Assembly (NCBI RefSeq): GCF_000317285.1
Contig: NZ_AJLN01000078.1
Span: forward strand, 34,526-98,525
DNA length: 64,000 nt
Reading direction: 5' to 3'
Source of the DNA: Chlorogloeopsis fritschii PCC 6912
GTDB taxonomy: Bacteria > Cyanobacteriota > Cyanobacteriia > Cyanobacteriales > Nostocaceae
How positions within the stretch are numbered: position 1 is the first letter of the stretch; the number at the start of each line of letters is the position of its first letter. The translations under genes were made by a program, and so were the position numbers. Under the pieces are notes generated by a model. That model was not told the origin of the DNA. It saw nothing but the letters and a program-made list of their open reading frames with translations, and made no database searches. Of the stretch, positions 1 to 8,628 are shown piece by piece.

Positions 1-225
1 TAACTTTTGGTTAAACTTTGGCAATGCCAATGCATTTACTCCTTGTCGCCCCATTGCCGTCTCTGGATAAACCACCACAGGAACCAGTTTCGCTTCATTT
101 GTCGGAGCTTCTACCAATTCTTGGGTTAAATACACAACGCTTAAAGACGCTCCTAACCCCTGGGCTAACAACATCATTTGCTCTTGACACAGAACAACAA
201 ACTCAGAACTGGCAGACATTAACAT
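1..225 (-). CDS. N-terminal fragment of a sensor-type protein, cut by the window edge
   Basis: A minus-strand reading frame runs open from ATG codons at 225 or 219 to the left edge of the window, giving about 75 residues. The visible part starts MLMSASSEF, then has a helix (VLCQEQMMLLAQGLGAS) followed by a beta-rich stretch (LSVVYLTQEL, KLVPVVVYP). This resembles the N-terminal sensory, GAF-like region of cyanobacterial histidine kinases, but no kinase motif is visible because the rest of the gene lies outside. An overlapping plus-strand frame at 18-251 is judged to be its shadow. The start choice between the two ATGs is open. The family assignment is an inference from a short fragment. Confidence 0.55.
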   Translation of the reverse strand, partial: MLMSASSEFVVLCQEQMMLLAQGLGASLSVVYLTQELVEAPTNEAKLVPVVVYPETAMGRQGVNALALPKFNQKL

Positions 226-570
226 TTTTTAGCTCTTGCTTAAAATTTTAGATTTCAGGTAAGACAAGAAAAAGGCAGGAGTTGTTTATGTAACAAAGCA
301 TAACTAAACCATTTAAGTTTTGCCTCGCCCTAGCGCATTATTCTTTGACTGCTTTTTATTTACAAAAAAAAGTAAAGGCTGAAAGCCTCGCCCCTTGTGG
401 GTGGATTCGTTTTCCCCCAACCCTGTTTCCTTTCATCTACACTCAAAAAAATATGCTTGTTGTATCAAAAGTTTAAAAACTGTTGATCTTTTAAACTAGA
501 ACTTTTATAATTACGACGGATTTTGTAGCTATAACTACAATACGTAGCTTGCAAAGAGGAGGAAAATAGG
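226..570. other. Intergenic region between divergent genes
   Basis: No convincing gene is present. It must hold the promoters of the leftward sensor gene and the rightward DUF3155 gene. A small inverted repeat, TTGTAG (523-528) and CTACAA (535-540), lies just upstream of the DUF3155 ribosome site and could be an operator, but it is short and unsupported by other evidence. Confidence 0.4.
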
Positions 571-888
571 TTGGCAAGGAGACGGAAGCGGAAAAGCCGT
601 CGTCGCCAAGAAGGGCGGCGCATTCTTGAACATGTGCCTCAATATAGCATTGAAAGTGGCGAAGATAAACCTGTGACAGCAGCCAGAAAATTCATTCAAG
701 CTGAAGGGATTTTGCCACCCGCTTTACTACTTGTGAAGCGTAACGAACATACCACAGACAGATATTTTTGGGCTGAAAAGGGATTGTTTGGTGCTCAATA
801 TGTAGAAGAGAACCATTTCTTATTCCCAAGCCTGAGAATTTTAGAAAATCCTTCTGGCTCGGAACCTGTAGCTGTGGCTAGTCGATAG
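571..888 (+). CDS. DUF3155 family protein
   Basis: Small, very basic protein of 105 residues of the cyanobacterial DUF3155 family; molecular function unknown. The first 20 residues are dominated by Arg and Lys (ARRRKRKSRRRQEGRR), which suggests nucleic-acid or ribosome contact, but that is inference. The rest (QYSIESGEDKPVTAARKF onward) is the conserved block I recognise from memory. The start is a TTG at 571, supported by a strong GAGGAGG ribosome site at about 556-562. It appears to be a single-gene unit: the next gene on this strand is 2 kb away. Confidence 0.8.
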   Translation: MARRRKRKSRRRQEGRRILEHVPQYSIESGEDKPVTAARKFIQAEGILPPALLLVKRNEHTTDRYFWAEKGLFGAQYVEENHFLFPSLRILENPSGSEPVAVASR

Positions 889-1366
889 ACCATCAAGATG
901 AGCGTGGATTGTGAATGTGGCTTTTGACTTTTATTAACTGGCAAAATGCTAAAGATATTCAATAACTTCATTATTTTTTTAGTTTTCAGCGAGTTTGCCA
1001 GTAGGGGTAGCTGTCTGGACTTGGGCAATTAAATTCCATTAAGCAATGGTGTTTGTGGGATTTGGTTTGTAGTTATGAAAATGTACCAGGGAGTAAGAAT
1101 AAAAGTGCTCTTGGCTGAGGTTAAATTTAATCTCAAGCGATCGCCCACACCAGCTAACTTAGGTGGATGCGAGAAATAGATCGTTGGGAAATCGCCAAGC
1201 CTGGGTGTCAAAAATTAAGGCTTGCTCTCCACTAAAGATTCAAATCGTTGTGGAGAATAGCGATTACATGAGGAGCTGTTATTCTTCCTCCCTAAAGTTC
1301 ATTTTCTGAAAGTTTAGTCAAAAGTCTACATATTGTTGATTTACAGATGGTTACCGGATCTCACGA
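889..1366. other. Intergenic region without a recognised gene
   Basis: About 480 bases between convergent genes. Frames on the minus strand at 795-1028 and 1029-1211 have no recognisable motif, no good ribosome site and the first overlaps the DUF3155 gene, so they are judged spurious. No clear terminator was found. Confidence 0.4.
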
Positions 1367-1897
1367 TTATTCACAAGGCTTCAGCTTCAAAGCCCTCTGT
1401 AACTCAATGAGTTCATCGCGATGGGCTGTAACAGTGATTTTGCTTGAGAAGCGTGATTCACTCTGGTTTACATCCAGTTGCAGTAACACCTTCTCAAGTT
1501 TTTCAGCTTTTTTCCAGTAGAAAATTCCACATAAAGGCGACAACAAGACTAACCATACAAAGGTAGTACCGAGGCTAGGAAAAAGCAGTGACAAAACCAG
1601 TGATAAACAAAGAATTCCAGCAGTTGCTAGCAGCGTCAAAAATACAGTTAAAAACCAACTAGGACGAACCGTACCTTCAAAAATCACTTGGTTTTTTTCT
1701 GGATCTACCGCTGCCACTCGGTAAGACCGCATTTGAAAATACTCCCTTAATTGAGGCATTAAAGTAGCTTCATCTTGTTCAGATACCAGTTGCACTACTT
1801 CTGTACGGTCTTTGGCAGAGGCACGGATAAAGAAAAATAGCCCGACCGATAACAACAAAGTTAGCAGCAACGTGGATGGCAGAATAGCAGTATCCAT
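1367..1897 (-). CDS. Cofactor assembly of complex C subunit B-like protein (CCB family)
   Basis: Predicted thylakoid or plasma membrane protein of 176 residues. The CCB proteins attach the covalent c-type heme (heme ci) to cytochrome b6 of the b6f complex. One N-terminal hydrophobic helix (about residues 5-25), then a soluble segment, then a hydrophobic hairpin (about residues 80-125, WFLTVFLTLLATAGI and FVWLVLLSPLCGIFYW) and a soluble tail. This layout and the wording around SYRVAAVDPEKNQVIFEG match the cyanobacterial CCB2/CCB4-like family from memory. The gene lies downstream of a PadR regulator on the same strand with a gap of about 70 bases, so the two may share a transcript. Confidence 0.72.
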   Translation of the reverse strand: MDTAILPSTLLLTLLLSVGLFFFIRASAKDRTEVVQLVSEQDEATLMPQLREYFQMRSYRVAAVDPEKNQVIFEGTVRPSWFLTVFLTLLATAGILCLSLVLSLLFPSLGTTFVWLVLLSPLCGIFYWKKAEKLEKVLLQLDVNQSESRFSSKITVTAHRDELIELQRALKLKPCE

Positions 1898-1967
1898 ATC
1901 TAAATTGTTACTGTTTTAGTGGAGGGGACTTATTCATTATCAATTATCAATTAACTTGTCCTCCTAC

Positions 1968-2303
1968 TTAACTTATATACTGTTGCCATAGACGAGCTAA
2001 ATCCTGTGCTTGTGACATCCATTCTGAGGAAACTTGGTACATTCGCCGGGGACGTCCCCTTCCTTCAAGTTTTTTCCAGTACCCTGTGATTGCCCTATGA
2101 TCTTCGAGAAACTTAATCGCACTATAAAGTACGGTATCTGAAAGCCGATAGTTAGGGTATTCAGCTTCCAATCGTTGGATTAACTCGGTTCCGTAAGACT
2201 CCCCTTGTAGCACAACGTACAAGATATAACAAACTGCTAGTTCCTGACAAAGGTAAGTTGGCGGAGGATTTTCAAAGAATTTATATATATCCTCAAGTTT
2301 CAT
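1968..2303 (-). CDS. PadR family transcriptional regulator
   Basis: Cytoplasmic DNA-binding protein of 111 residues. It has the PadR winged-helix pattern: a helix with LAVCYILYVVLQGESYG followed by ELIQRLEAEYP, the recognition helix region with LSDTVLYSAIKFLED, and the wing with KKLEGRGRPRRMYQVS. The frame could be extended 16 residues upstream, but the ATG at 2303 (MKLEDIYKFF) gives the normal family start. The Synechococcus circadian period-extender Pex also has a PadR-type fold, so a Pex-like role is possible, but nothing in the sequence shows it. The ligand is unknown. Confidence 0.85.
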   Translation of the reverse strand: MKLEDIYKFFENPPPTYLCQELAVCYILYVVLQGESYGTELIQRLEAEYPNYRLSDTVLYSAIKFLEDHRAITGYWKKLEGRGRPRRMYQVSSEWMSQAQDLARLWQQYIS

Positions 2304-2411
2304 GGTAAGTGATGAATGACTAAAAAAATACCTGGAGGTTAGGCTTAACATCCCGATAGGGGGTATATAGTGCTACCCTCTGGTTTGGTTAAGTATATAA
2401 CTTAGGCTAGA

Positions 2412-2579
2412 TTTGCAAAGCGCAAACTGCGAAACATTACCCACACTATTTAGTTGTGGGAGGGCGCTAGACAGCGCCATGATGAATGCGCCAGCTATGG
2501 AGGTGCAAAAATTTGCACTCCTATCCTAAGCTTGAGGCAGTGTGGTGAGGAGCAAATAGACAACGGTTAAGCCGTTGTC
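2412..2579. other. Cluster of five short perfect hairpins in a non-coding region
   Basis: Within the 576-base gap between the PadR gene and the DUF3611 gene there are five inverted repeats in 168 bases: TTTGC/GCAAA (2412-2426), CCCACA/TGTGGG (2440-2460), GGCGCT/AGCGCC with a 4-base loop (2463-2478), GTGCAAA/TTTGCAC with a 2-base loop (2503-2518), and GACAACGG/CCGTTGTC with a 5-base loop (2559-2579). None is followed by a clear T run. No convincing gene overlaps them; the 66-residue minus-strand frame at 2521-2721 looks spurious. It may be a structured RNA or a decayed mobile-element end. Confidence 0.5.
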
Positions 2580-2879
2580 TTAGTGTTAAGTGATGCCAAG
2601 GATGTGAGAACTGCTTAAGCATAAAGTGTTGCCTTAGCAATAATAAAGGTAGCATGAAAATTTTTCTGTAAAACTTAATAAACACTTTTTTTACAAGGTT
2701 TATCCCAGTGCGAATCATCAATGATTATGCTGATTAAAAATTATTTTTTCTAATGCTTGTACCTCTTGACACACATACATCAGTATGCTCATTTGCATTT
2801 TTATACTTGAAATACTCCAGATGATGTGAAGACATATGATAGTAAACTTATCTAGCACCCAGCACATTAGGTGATCAGT

Positions 2880-3449
2880 ATGTCAGTAGACTCTCAATCA
2901 TCTTCCTCTCGACGTCGAGCAATTGCCCAAGCATTTCGCCTCACTGGTTGGATTAGCTTTTGGATTCAGCTAGTGCTAGGTGTCGTTTCTGCCATAATTG
3001 TGCTGTTATTTGCCGTTTTTAGCCAAAGACCAGGTAGTCCTAGTAATAATCCAGGTAATGGATTGGGCGTGTTTTTGGCGGTTTGTGGGCTAGTTACCTT
3101 AGGTGGGGGTATTTATTTGGCTTTCCGTTATACGCGAATTGGCAGACAACTATTATCTTCAAATCCCAGCAACCACCCAGGCAAATTGGAAACAGTGCAA
3201 ATCTTGCGGCTGGGACTGATGGTGAATTTGATAGGAATGTTGTTAACTCTTTTAGGAGCGCAGGCGATCGTCGGAACTCTGGTAGCAAGATCTATATCTC
3301 CCCAGGCGATTACTACCCAATTGTTTGACCCCAATCGAATTATTAGCGGGCTAGATATGTTGGTAGTGCAAGCAAACACCAACACGGTTTCAGCCCACTT
3401 TGCTGGTCTTGTAGGATCTATTTGGCTACTTAATCGCGTCACACGTTAA
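2880..3449 (+). CDS. DUF3611 family membrane protein (TIC21/PIC1-like)
   Basis: Predicted multi-pass membrane protein of 189 residues. Hydrophobic helices are seen near residues 22-45 (ISFWIQLVLGVVSAIIVLLF), 62-83, 108-132 (LMVNLIGMLLTLLGAQAIV) and near the C terminus. The family includes the plant chloroplast inner-envelope protein TIC21/PIC1, for which import and iron-transport roles have been proposed; the bacterial role is not settled. A GTG at 2871 is in frame, but the ATG at 2880 has AGGTGA just upstream and is preferred. The gene stands alone, with 211 bases to the next one. Confidence 0.75.
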   Translation: MSVDSQSSSSRRRAIAQAFRLTGWISFWIQLVLGVVSAIIVLLFAVFSQRPGSPSNNPGNGLGVFLAVCGLVTLGGGIYLAFRYTRIGRQLLSSNPSNHPGKLETVQILRLGLMVNLIGMLLTLLGAQAIVGTLVARSISPQAITTQLFDPNRIISGLDMLVVQANTNTVSAHFAGLVGSIWLLNRVTR

Positions 3450-3661
3450 GTTCTGATATGGCAGAAGTTTAGGCAATCTAAACTAATTTCTGACTCCATT
3501 TCTTTACTTTTGTTCTGCATTTACCAAAAGCAAAATTGTACTTTTCCGAAACCATGAGTTATAGGTGTGAAGACTAATACAGATTGATTAAACAAGCATC
3601 CTACTAATGGATGAACATAAAATAGTACAAAATTATTAATAAAAATTGTAGGTCTTCTATT

Positions 3662-3955
3662 ATGAACAATCATAAAACATGGACATTTGGAGTACAGGTT
3701 TTCTTTAGTGCAGTAGTGATTTTACTTTGTGTTGTACAGATTGGCTTTCAACGGGATAAGGATAATCTAGCTTTATATTGGGGTGGTTTATCCAGCGTAC
3801 TTGCATACTGGCTGCCCTCGCCTACAAATTCTAAAGAAGATGAGCAATTGTTGGTAAGTAATCAGTATAGTCTGAATCAAATGAGCAGTAATGGTATGGT
3901 TAAACATTCGGAAGCCAGCCAAGAAACCGCAGCTATAAAAATGACAAATGAATAA
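3662..3955 (+). CDS. Small membrane protein of unknown function
   Basis: 97 residues, family not recognised. The N-terminal half has one strong hydrophobic helix (about residues 10-27, VQVFFSAVVILLCVVQIGF) and a weaker one (about 36-52, LYWGGLSSVLAYWLP) ending at SPTNSKEDEQ, followed by a polar, Ser/Asn/Gln-rich tail. This suggests a membrane hairpin with a soluble C terminus. It is preceded by TAGGTC a few bases before the ATG and followed by a clear intrinsic terminator, which supports it as a real transcribed gene. Confidence 0.6.
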   Translation: MNNHKTWTFGVQVFFSAVVILLCVVQIGFQRDKDNLALYWGGLSSVLAYWLPSPTNSKEDEQLLVSNQYSLNQMSSNGMVKHSEASQETAAIKMTNE

Positions 3956-4008
3956 CCAATGCTCCTTCTATTCCACAGCCAATCCAAAATAGAAAATAGC
4001 AGTGTAGT

Positions 4009-4045
4009 AGCCCTAGCAGTAATGTTAGGGCTAAATTTTTTATTT
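4009..4045 (+). terminator. Intrinsic terminator after the 3662-3955 gene
   Basis: AGCCCTA (4009-4015) pairs with TAGGGCT (4026-4032) and is followed directly by AAATTTTTTATTTTT. It sits about 50 bases after the stop of the small membrane protein gene and about 100 bases before serS, so it separates the two. Confidence 0.75.
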
Positions 4046-4141
4046 TTAAGAAACTTACTTTTTGCAGTCGGCACCAATCAAAATTAGAATATGCTGATGT
4101 GTGGTGAATGAAGATAGTAGGCTAACAATTGAGAAAAATCT

Positions 4142-5422
4142 GTGCTGGATATTAAGCAAATACGGGAGAATCCACAACTTGTTCAGGAGAGGTTGAATAC
4201 TCGTGGTGGCAACTACGATATTCAGCCAATAGTAGAGTTGAATCAGCAACAACGCGAATTAGAAGTAAAGCGAAGTCAACTCCAAGCACGCAGTAACGAA
4301 ATTGGTAAACTGGTTGGGCAAAAGATTAAATCGGGCACCAATCCTCAAGATCCAGAAATTAAAGCTTTGCGGGAAGAAGGCAACTCGATTAAAGCTACAT
4401 TAAGTGAACTCGAACCCCAAGAGAAGGAATTAATAGTACAAATCCAAGAACTCGTACTGGCACTTCCGAATCTGCCTAGCGACTCTACACCTATTGGCAA
4501 GAGTGAGGAAGATAATGTCGAGGTGCGGCGATGGGGTGATGAATACATTCCACAAAATCCGAATATCCTTCCCCATTGGGAAATCGGCGAAAAGTTAGGA
4601 ATTCTTAACGTCGAACGAGCTGTTAAAGTTGCTCAAAGTCGCTTTGTGACATTAATTGGTGCTGGTGCCGCGCTGGAGAGAGCATTAATTCAGTTTATGC
4701 TCGATCGCCAAATCGCAGCTGGTTATGTGGAAGTTATTCCTCCATTTTTAGTTAATAGCGCATCTCTCACAGCGACTGGACAATTACCCAAGTTTGCAGA
4801 AGAAAGTTTCAAATGCGCTGAAGATGATTTGTGGCTCACTCCAACAGCGGAAGTACCTGTCACCAACCTTTATCGTGGTGAAATTCTGGCTGCTGAAGAC
4901 TTGCCTATCTACCACTGTGCTTACACTCCTTGTTTTCGTCGTGAAGCTGGGAGTTATGGAAGAGATATGCGGGGGTTAATTCGCCTGCATCAATTTAACA
5001 AAGTGGAATTGGTAAAATTTGTCCATCCCAGCATTTCCTTTGATGAACTGGAAAAATTAGTGGGCAACGCAGAAGCAATTTTACAGGCACTAAAGTTACC
5101 TTACCGAGTCATCGAGTTATGCACTGGTGATTTAGGATTTTCTGCCACGAAAACATATGATTTAGAAGTTTGGCTGCCTTCTTCTGGCAAGTACCGGGAA
5201 ATTTCCAGTTGTTCCAATTTTGTGGATTTCCAAGCGCGACGAGCTGAAATTCGTTTTAAGGAAGCGGGCAAGAAAGGAACGCAGTTAGTGCATACACTCA
5301 ACGGTTCTGGTTTGGCTGTAGGGCGAACAATGGCGGCTATTTTGGAAAATTATCAGCAACCGGATGGCACGGTGCAGATACCAGAGGCTTTACAACCTTA
5401 TCTTGGACGTGAGGTGTTGTAA
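4142..5422 (+). CDS. serS: Seryl-tRNA synthetase
   Basis: Class II aminoacyl-tRNA synthetase, 426 residues, which charges tRNA-Ser (and tRNA-Sec where present) with serine in the cytoplasm. The N-terminal tRNA-binding coiled coil (about residues 1-110, starting [12 protein letters not shown], rich in Glu/Lys/Gln) is followed by the catalytic core. Motif 2 is visible as [11 protein letters not shown] and the ensuing GLIRLHQF, and motif 3 as [15 protein letters not shown]. The length is typical. The start is a GTG at 4142; no better upstream start is seen. It is isolated between a terminator and a repeat-filled gap. Confidence 0.97.
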   Translation: MLDIKQIRENPQLVQERLNTRGGNYDIQPIVELNQQQRELEVKRSQLQARSNEIGKLVGQKIKSGTNPQDPEIKALREEGNSIKATLSELEPQEKELIVQIQELVLALPNLPSDSTPIGKSEEDNVEVRRWGDEYIPQNPNILPHWEIGEKLGILNVERAVKVAQSRFVTLIGAGAALERALIQFMLDRQIAAGYVEVIPPFLVNSASLTATGQLPKFAEESFKCAEDDLWLTPTAEVPVTNLYRGEILAAEDLPIYHCAYTPCFRREAGSYGRDMRGLIRLHQFNKVELVKFVHPSISFDELEKLVGNAEAILQALKLPYRVIELCTGDLGFSATKTYDLEVWLPSSGKYREISSCSNFVDFQARRAEIRFKEAGKKGTQLVHTLNGSGLAVGRTMAAILENYQQPDGTVQIPEALQPYLGREVL

Positions 5423-5471
5423 ATTTGGGGCAATTATTCGCTCTCAATGAGTATGTAAACTCATTGAGCAA

Positions 5472-5590
5472 GTTCTAATCCTCGTTGACGAAGATAAAAC
5501 ACTCGTTCATCAGGTTCTAATCCTCGTTCGCGAGAATAAAACACTCGTTCATCAGGTTCTAATCCTCGTTCGCGAGGATGAAAGACTCGT
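5472..5590 (+). repeat. 42-bp tandem repeat, almost three copies
   Basis: Units begin with GTTCTAATCCTCGTT at 5472, 5514 and 5556, a constant period of 42 bases. Units 2 and 3 are nearly identical and unit 1 differs at a few bases. Each contains a short palindrome (TCGTTCGCGA-type) and the phrase ACTCGTTCATCAG or a variant. It lies just after serS. A 112-residue plus-strand frame starting in the third unit is judged to be repeat sequence read through, not a gene. Confidence 0.85.
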
Positions 5591-5654
5591 ATATTAGTTT
5601 TTTATTCTTGTCTTTCAATAGTGAAAAATGCCTCACCAACCTCGCTACCTCAAT

Positions 5655-5763
5655 GACTCGTTCCTTGCTTCTAGCAAGGAATGCCGTTTTAGAGGCTCCG
5701 CCTCCCGTACTCACTATAGGTAGAACCTCTAGAATTGCGTTCCCAGGCTCCAGCCTGGGAACG
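5655..5763. repeat. Palindromic intergenic repeats
   Basis: Three palindromes follow each other: TTCCTTGCT/AGCAAGGAA (5661-5681, 3-base loop), GAGGC/GCCTC (about 5692-5704), and a perfect 26-base palindrome at 5738-5763 with arms of 12 bases (CGTTCCCAGGCT). The last resembles a palindrome I recall as common in Nostocales genomes. The remaining stretch up to rseP (5764-6072) shows no gene. Confidence 0.75.
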
Positions 5764-6072
5764 AGAAAAGTCGGGATCTATAACCTCTCACTATTTGCTT
5801 TGCATCGCACACTACTAGAAGCAAATTTGGAGATAAGTGCGATCGCCTTTGCATCTGTGCACGAAGTTGATAGAAAAATTACCCACTGTCTTTGCCTAGA
5901 GTCAGGCAAAATATAAAAATTCACCTATTCACAGGGATTCGTTCATTTACCACTCAGCCTCAGGAATTAGCAAAAAAGTCAGAAAATATGCTCTGTTGCA
6001 GACCAATGGTAAGCTGGTACTCATTCTAAAATAGAGAAAAGTATAGTTAAATTAGTTCACAAATATTTATCT

Positions 6073-7158
6073 ATGTCAGTTTTCGCGGCGATCGCAGTTT
6101 TAGCTGTTCTTATCCTGGTACACGAACTGGGACATTTCATTGCAGCAAGATCTCAAGGTATTCACGTTAACCGCTTTTCTCTGGGCTTTGGCCCGATTCT
6201 TTGGAAGTACCAAGGGACAGAAACTGAATATGCTGTGCGGGCGTTTCCTTTAGGAGGTTTTGTTGGCTTTCCTGACGACGATCCGGATAGTGATATTCCA
6301 CCCAATGATCCGAACTTGCTGCGTAACCGTCCTATTTTAGATCGGGCGATCGTCATCAGCGCTGGAGTGATAGCAAATTTAATCTTTGCTTACTTTTTGT
6401 TAGTTGCACAGGTGAACTTAGTTGGTATTTCCCAAGCAAGTCAACCGGGAGTTTATATCCAACAATTAGCACCAGAAGTAAGTACAGTTGCATCCGATGC
6501 TGGAATTAAACCAGGAGATGTGATTGTAGCAGCCAATAACAAAAAATTTGGTACATCACTGCAAGAAATAGAAGCTTTAAGGGAAATAATAAAAACTAAT
6601 GCAGGCGAGCCAATTCAACTAGAAATTGCCCGTGATAACCAAAAGCTGTCTTTGACTGTTACTCCTGAAGCTAAACCAAATGGAGGTAGTATAGGCGTTG
6701 GACTAGCCCCTAACGGTAAAGTTGTACGCCGTCGGGTTAATAATCCCGTGGAAGCTTTAAACCTTGGCGCTAAAGAATTTCAGCGTATTATTTTCATGAC
6801 ATTTCAAGGTTTTAAGCAATTAGTTACAAACTTTGGTGAAACAGCCAGTCAAGTAGCTGGGCCAGTTAAAATTGTTGAGATTGGTGCGAGCATCGCCCAA
6901 AATGATACGGGTAGTTTGTTCTACTTTGCTGCTTTGATTAGTATTAACTTAGCTATCATCAACATCTTGCCTTTACCAGCATTGGATGGAGGACAACTCG
7001 CTTTCCTGATGATTGAAGGATTGCGCGGTAAACCTTTGCCCACTCGCGTTCAAGAAGGTGTAATGCAAACCGGTTTAATGCTACTTTTAGGACTGGGTAT
7101 TTTTCTCATTGTTAAAGAAACTTCTCAGTTGGAGTGGGTGCAAAAACTATTCCAATAG
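6073..7158 (+). CDS. rseP: RIP metalloprotease RseP (site-2 protease)
   Basis: Intramembrane zinc protease of 361 residues (family M50) that cleaves membrane substrates such as anti-sigma factors or signal-peptide remnants. The HELGH zinc motif lies at about residues 18-22 in the first membrane helix. A central PDZ domain (about residues 120-215) contains AGIKPGDVIVAANN. The second catalytic motif, NILPLPALDGGQ, lies near residue 300, followed by a final membrane helix. All catalytic features are present. The native substrate is not evident from the neighbours: serS is upstream beyond repeats and nth downstream. Confidence 0.95.
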   Translation: MSVFAAIAVLAVLILVHELGHFIAARSQGIHVNRFSLGFGPILWKYQGTETEYAVRAFPLGGFVGFPDDDPDSDIPPNDPNLLRNRPILDRAIVISAGVIANLIFAYFLLVAQVNLVGISQASQPGVYIQQLAPEVSTVASDAGIKPGDVIVAANNKKFGTSLQEIEALREIIKTNAGEPIQLEIARDNQKLSLTVTPEAKPNGGSIGVGLAPNGKVVRRRVNNPVEALNLGAKEFQRIIFMTFQGFKQLVTNFGETASQVAGPVKIVEIGASIAQNDTGSLFYFAALISINLAIINILPLPALDGGQLAFLMIEGLRGKPLPTRVQEGVMQTGLMLLLGLGIFLIVKETSQLEWVQKLFQ

Positions 7159-7203
7159 TCTTCTAGTACAATCAAGCTTAGGTTAAAAGCATTAGTTGTG
7201 TAG

Positions 7204-7225
7204 TTAGCCCACGTAGGTGGGCTAA
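7204..7225. terminator. Hairpin between rseP and nth, probable terminator
   Basis: TTAGCCCAC (7204-7212) and GTGGGCTAA (7217-7225) form a perfect 9-bp stem with a GTAG loop, followed by GTTTATTTAG. It sits 46 bases after the rseP stop. Nearly the same hairpin (AGCCCAC, GCAG loop, GTGGGCT) occurs at 62288-62305, so it may instead be an interspersed palindrome. Confidence 0.55.
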
Positions 7226-7257
7226 GTTTATTTAGCAGCAAATTATATTATTCGCTG

Positions 7258-7953
7258 GTGAGGTTTAGCAAAATTACAGTAGTGAATAATACACGTAAAA
7301 TATCATCTAAAAAACAACGGGCACTAGAGATCCTCATCCGTTTGAAACGCCTTTACCCAGATGCCACTTGCTCTTTGAACTACTCAACGCCTGTACAATT
7401 GTTGATAGCAACTATTCTTTCTGCTCAGTGTACGGATGAGCGAGTGAATATGGTAACACCAGCATTATTTAGTCGTTTCCCAGATGCACCTAGTTTGGCT
7501 AATGCTGATGTGGCAGAGATAGAAACCTTAGTGCGTTCCACAGGGTTTTATCGAAATAAAGCAAAGAATATTCAAGCGGCTTGTCGGATGATTGTCACTG
7601 ACTTTGGTGGAGAAGTGCCAAAACAGATGGAAGAACTGTTGAAACTTCCGGGTGTGGCACGCAAAACAGCTAATGTAGTTCTTGCCCATGCTTTTGGAAT
7701 TAATGCTGGAGTAACAGTTGATACTCACGTCAAGCGCCTCAGTCAACGTTTAGGTTTGACTAAGTATGCAGATCCTATCCATATTGAACGAGATTTAATG
7801 CGTTTACTCCCACAACCAGATTGGGAAAATTGGTCAATTCGGTTAATTTATCACGGTCGTGCTATTTGTAAGGCACGCAATCCTGCTTGTGAAGCGTGTG
7901 AGTTGGCGGATATTTGCCCTTCTGCGACTCTTCCTCAGATTGTCATGTCTTAG
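7258..7953 (+). CDS. nth: Endonuclease III
   Basis: DNA glycosylase/AP lyase of about 220-231 residues that removes oxidised pyrimidines in base-excision repair. The helix-hairpin-helix with the catalytic lysine reads LPGVARKTANVV, and the catalytic aspartate is in VDTHVKR. The C-terminal [4Fe-4S] cluster motif is intact: C-x6-C-x2-C-x5-C in CKARNPACEACELADIC. The start is uncertain: GTG at 7258 is annotated, and GTG at 7282 would give a protein starting VNNTRKISSKKQRALEIL, closer to relatives. Neither has a strong ribosome site. Confidence 0.93.
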   Translation: MRFSKITVVNNTRKISSKKQRALEILIRLKRLYPDATCSLNYSTPVQLLIATILSAQCTDERVNMVTPALFSRFPDAPSLANADVAEIETLVRSTGFYRNKAKNIQAACRMIVTDFGGEVPKQMEELLKLPGVARKTANVVLAHAFGINAGVTVDTHVKRLSQRLGLTKYADPIHIERDLMRLLPQPDWENWSIRLIYHGRAICKARNPACEACELADICPSATLPQIVMS

Positions 7954-7969
7954 ATAGTTAGCAGTAACC

Positions 7970-8045
7970 GTAAGGTGGGTACTGTCCACAACGTAAAAAT
8001 AAGGATTTAAGGAAAGTTAGGCAGTGCCCACCCTACAAAAATTGC
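7970..8045 (+). repeat. Interspersed repeat family A, copy 1
   Basis: About 76 bases bounded by imperfect inverted ends: GTAAGGTGGGTACTGTCC at the left and the complement-like GCAGTGCCCACCCTAC at the right, with ACGTAAAAATAAGGATTTAAGG between. Two close copies occur at 54656-54728 and 54964-55038. The layout (short, inverted ends, no coding) is like a miniature mobile element or a REP-type sequence. Confidence 0.75.
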
Positions 8046-8046
8046 T

Positions 8047-8220
8047 GTACGGGAGGCAGCGCACCCTTGCGGAGTCAGTGCGCCCTTGGGGGTTCCCCCC
8101 GTTGTAGCACCTGGCGTCGGGTTAAGAGCGTTGTAGCGACTGCCGTGCGAGTTTAAAAGATAAATTATCAGTTTGAACGGCAAGATTATCAACAAAACCC
8201 GCCCCTACTAACCACTAACC
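8047..8220 (+). repeat. Interspersed repeat family B, copy 1
   Basis: About 174 bases with the recognisable blocks TACGGGAGGCAGCGCACCC, GTGCGCCCTTG, GTTGTAGCGACTGCCGTGCG and, at the right end, AAAACCCGCCCCTACTAACC. Related copies lie at 42651-42814 (same orientation) and 58295-58413 (inverted). A 62-residue minus-strand frame at 8007-8195 is built of this repeat and is not a gene. Confidence 0.75.
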
Positions 8221-8270
8221 AATTCGATCCGATAGAATGGAAAATGCTGTCTTAAATCAAATTACAAAGC

Positions 8271-8573
8271 ATGGCCAAAAAGAGCATGATTGAGCGCGAG
8301 AAAAAACGCGCCAAGATGATAACTAAATATGCGGCAAAAAGAGAAGCTTTGCTGGAAGAATTCCGCAAAACAGAAGATCCAATTGACAAGTTGGAGATTC
8401 ATCGCCAAATTCAACAACTACCACGCAACAGTGCACCCAGCCGCCGCCGCAACCGTTGTTGGGTAACCGGTCGTTCCAGAGGTGTTTACCGTGACTTTGG
8501 TTTGTCTCGGAACGTTTTGCGGGAATGGGCACACGAAGGGCTTTTACCCGGAGTTGTTAAATCTAGTTGGTAG
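8271..8573 (+). CDS. rpsN: 30S ribosomal protein S14
   Basis: Ribosomal protein uS14 of 100 residues, part of the small-subunit head near the decoding region. It is the long, zinc-free form: [13 protein letters not shown] at the N terminus and the conserved C-terminal block [19 protein letters not shown] followed by [17 protein letters not shown]. There is no CxxC zinc motif, as expected for the 100-residue type. It is a stand-alone gene here, outside the main ribosomal operons, preceded by repeat sequence. Confidence 0.97.
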   Translation: MAKKSMIEREKKRAKMITKYAAKREALLEEFRKTEDPIDKLEIHRQIQQLPRNSAPSRRRNRCWVTGRSRGVYRDFGLSRNVLREWAHEGLLPGVVKSSW

Positions 8574-8628
8574 TTAATTGTTAATTGCTAATTGTTAATT
8601 GCGATTAACCATTAGCCATTAACAAAAA

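Noticed and set aside
18..251. Plus-strand 77-residue frame at the left edge
   Set aside because: The opposite strand holds a better coding frame with a clear protein beginning; this one is its shadow.
5578..5916. 112-residue plus-strand frame after serS
   Set aside because: It consists of the tandem repeat and palindromes read through; no family resemblance.
8007..8195. 62-residue minus-strand frame
   Set aside because: Built entirely of interspersed repeat families A and B.
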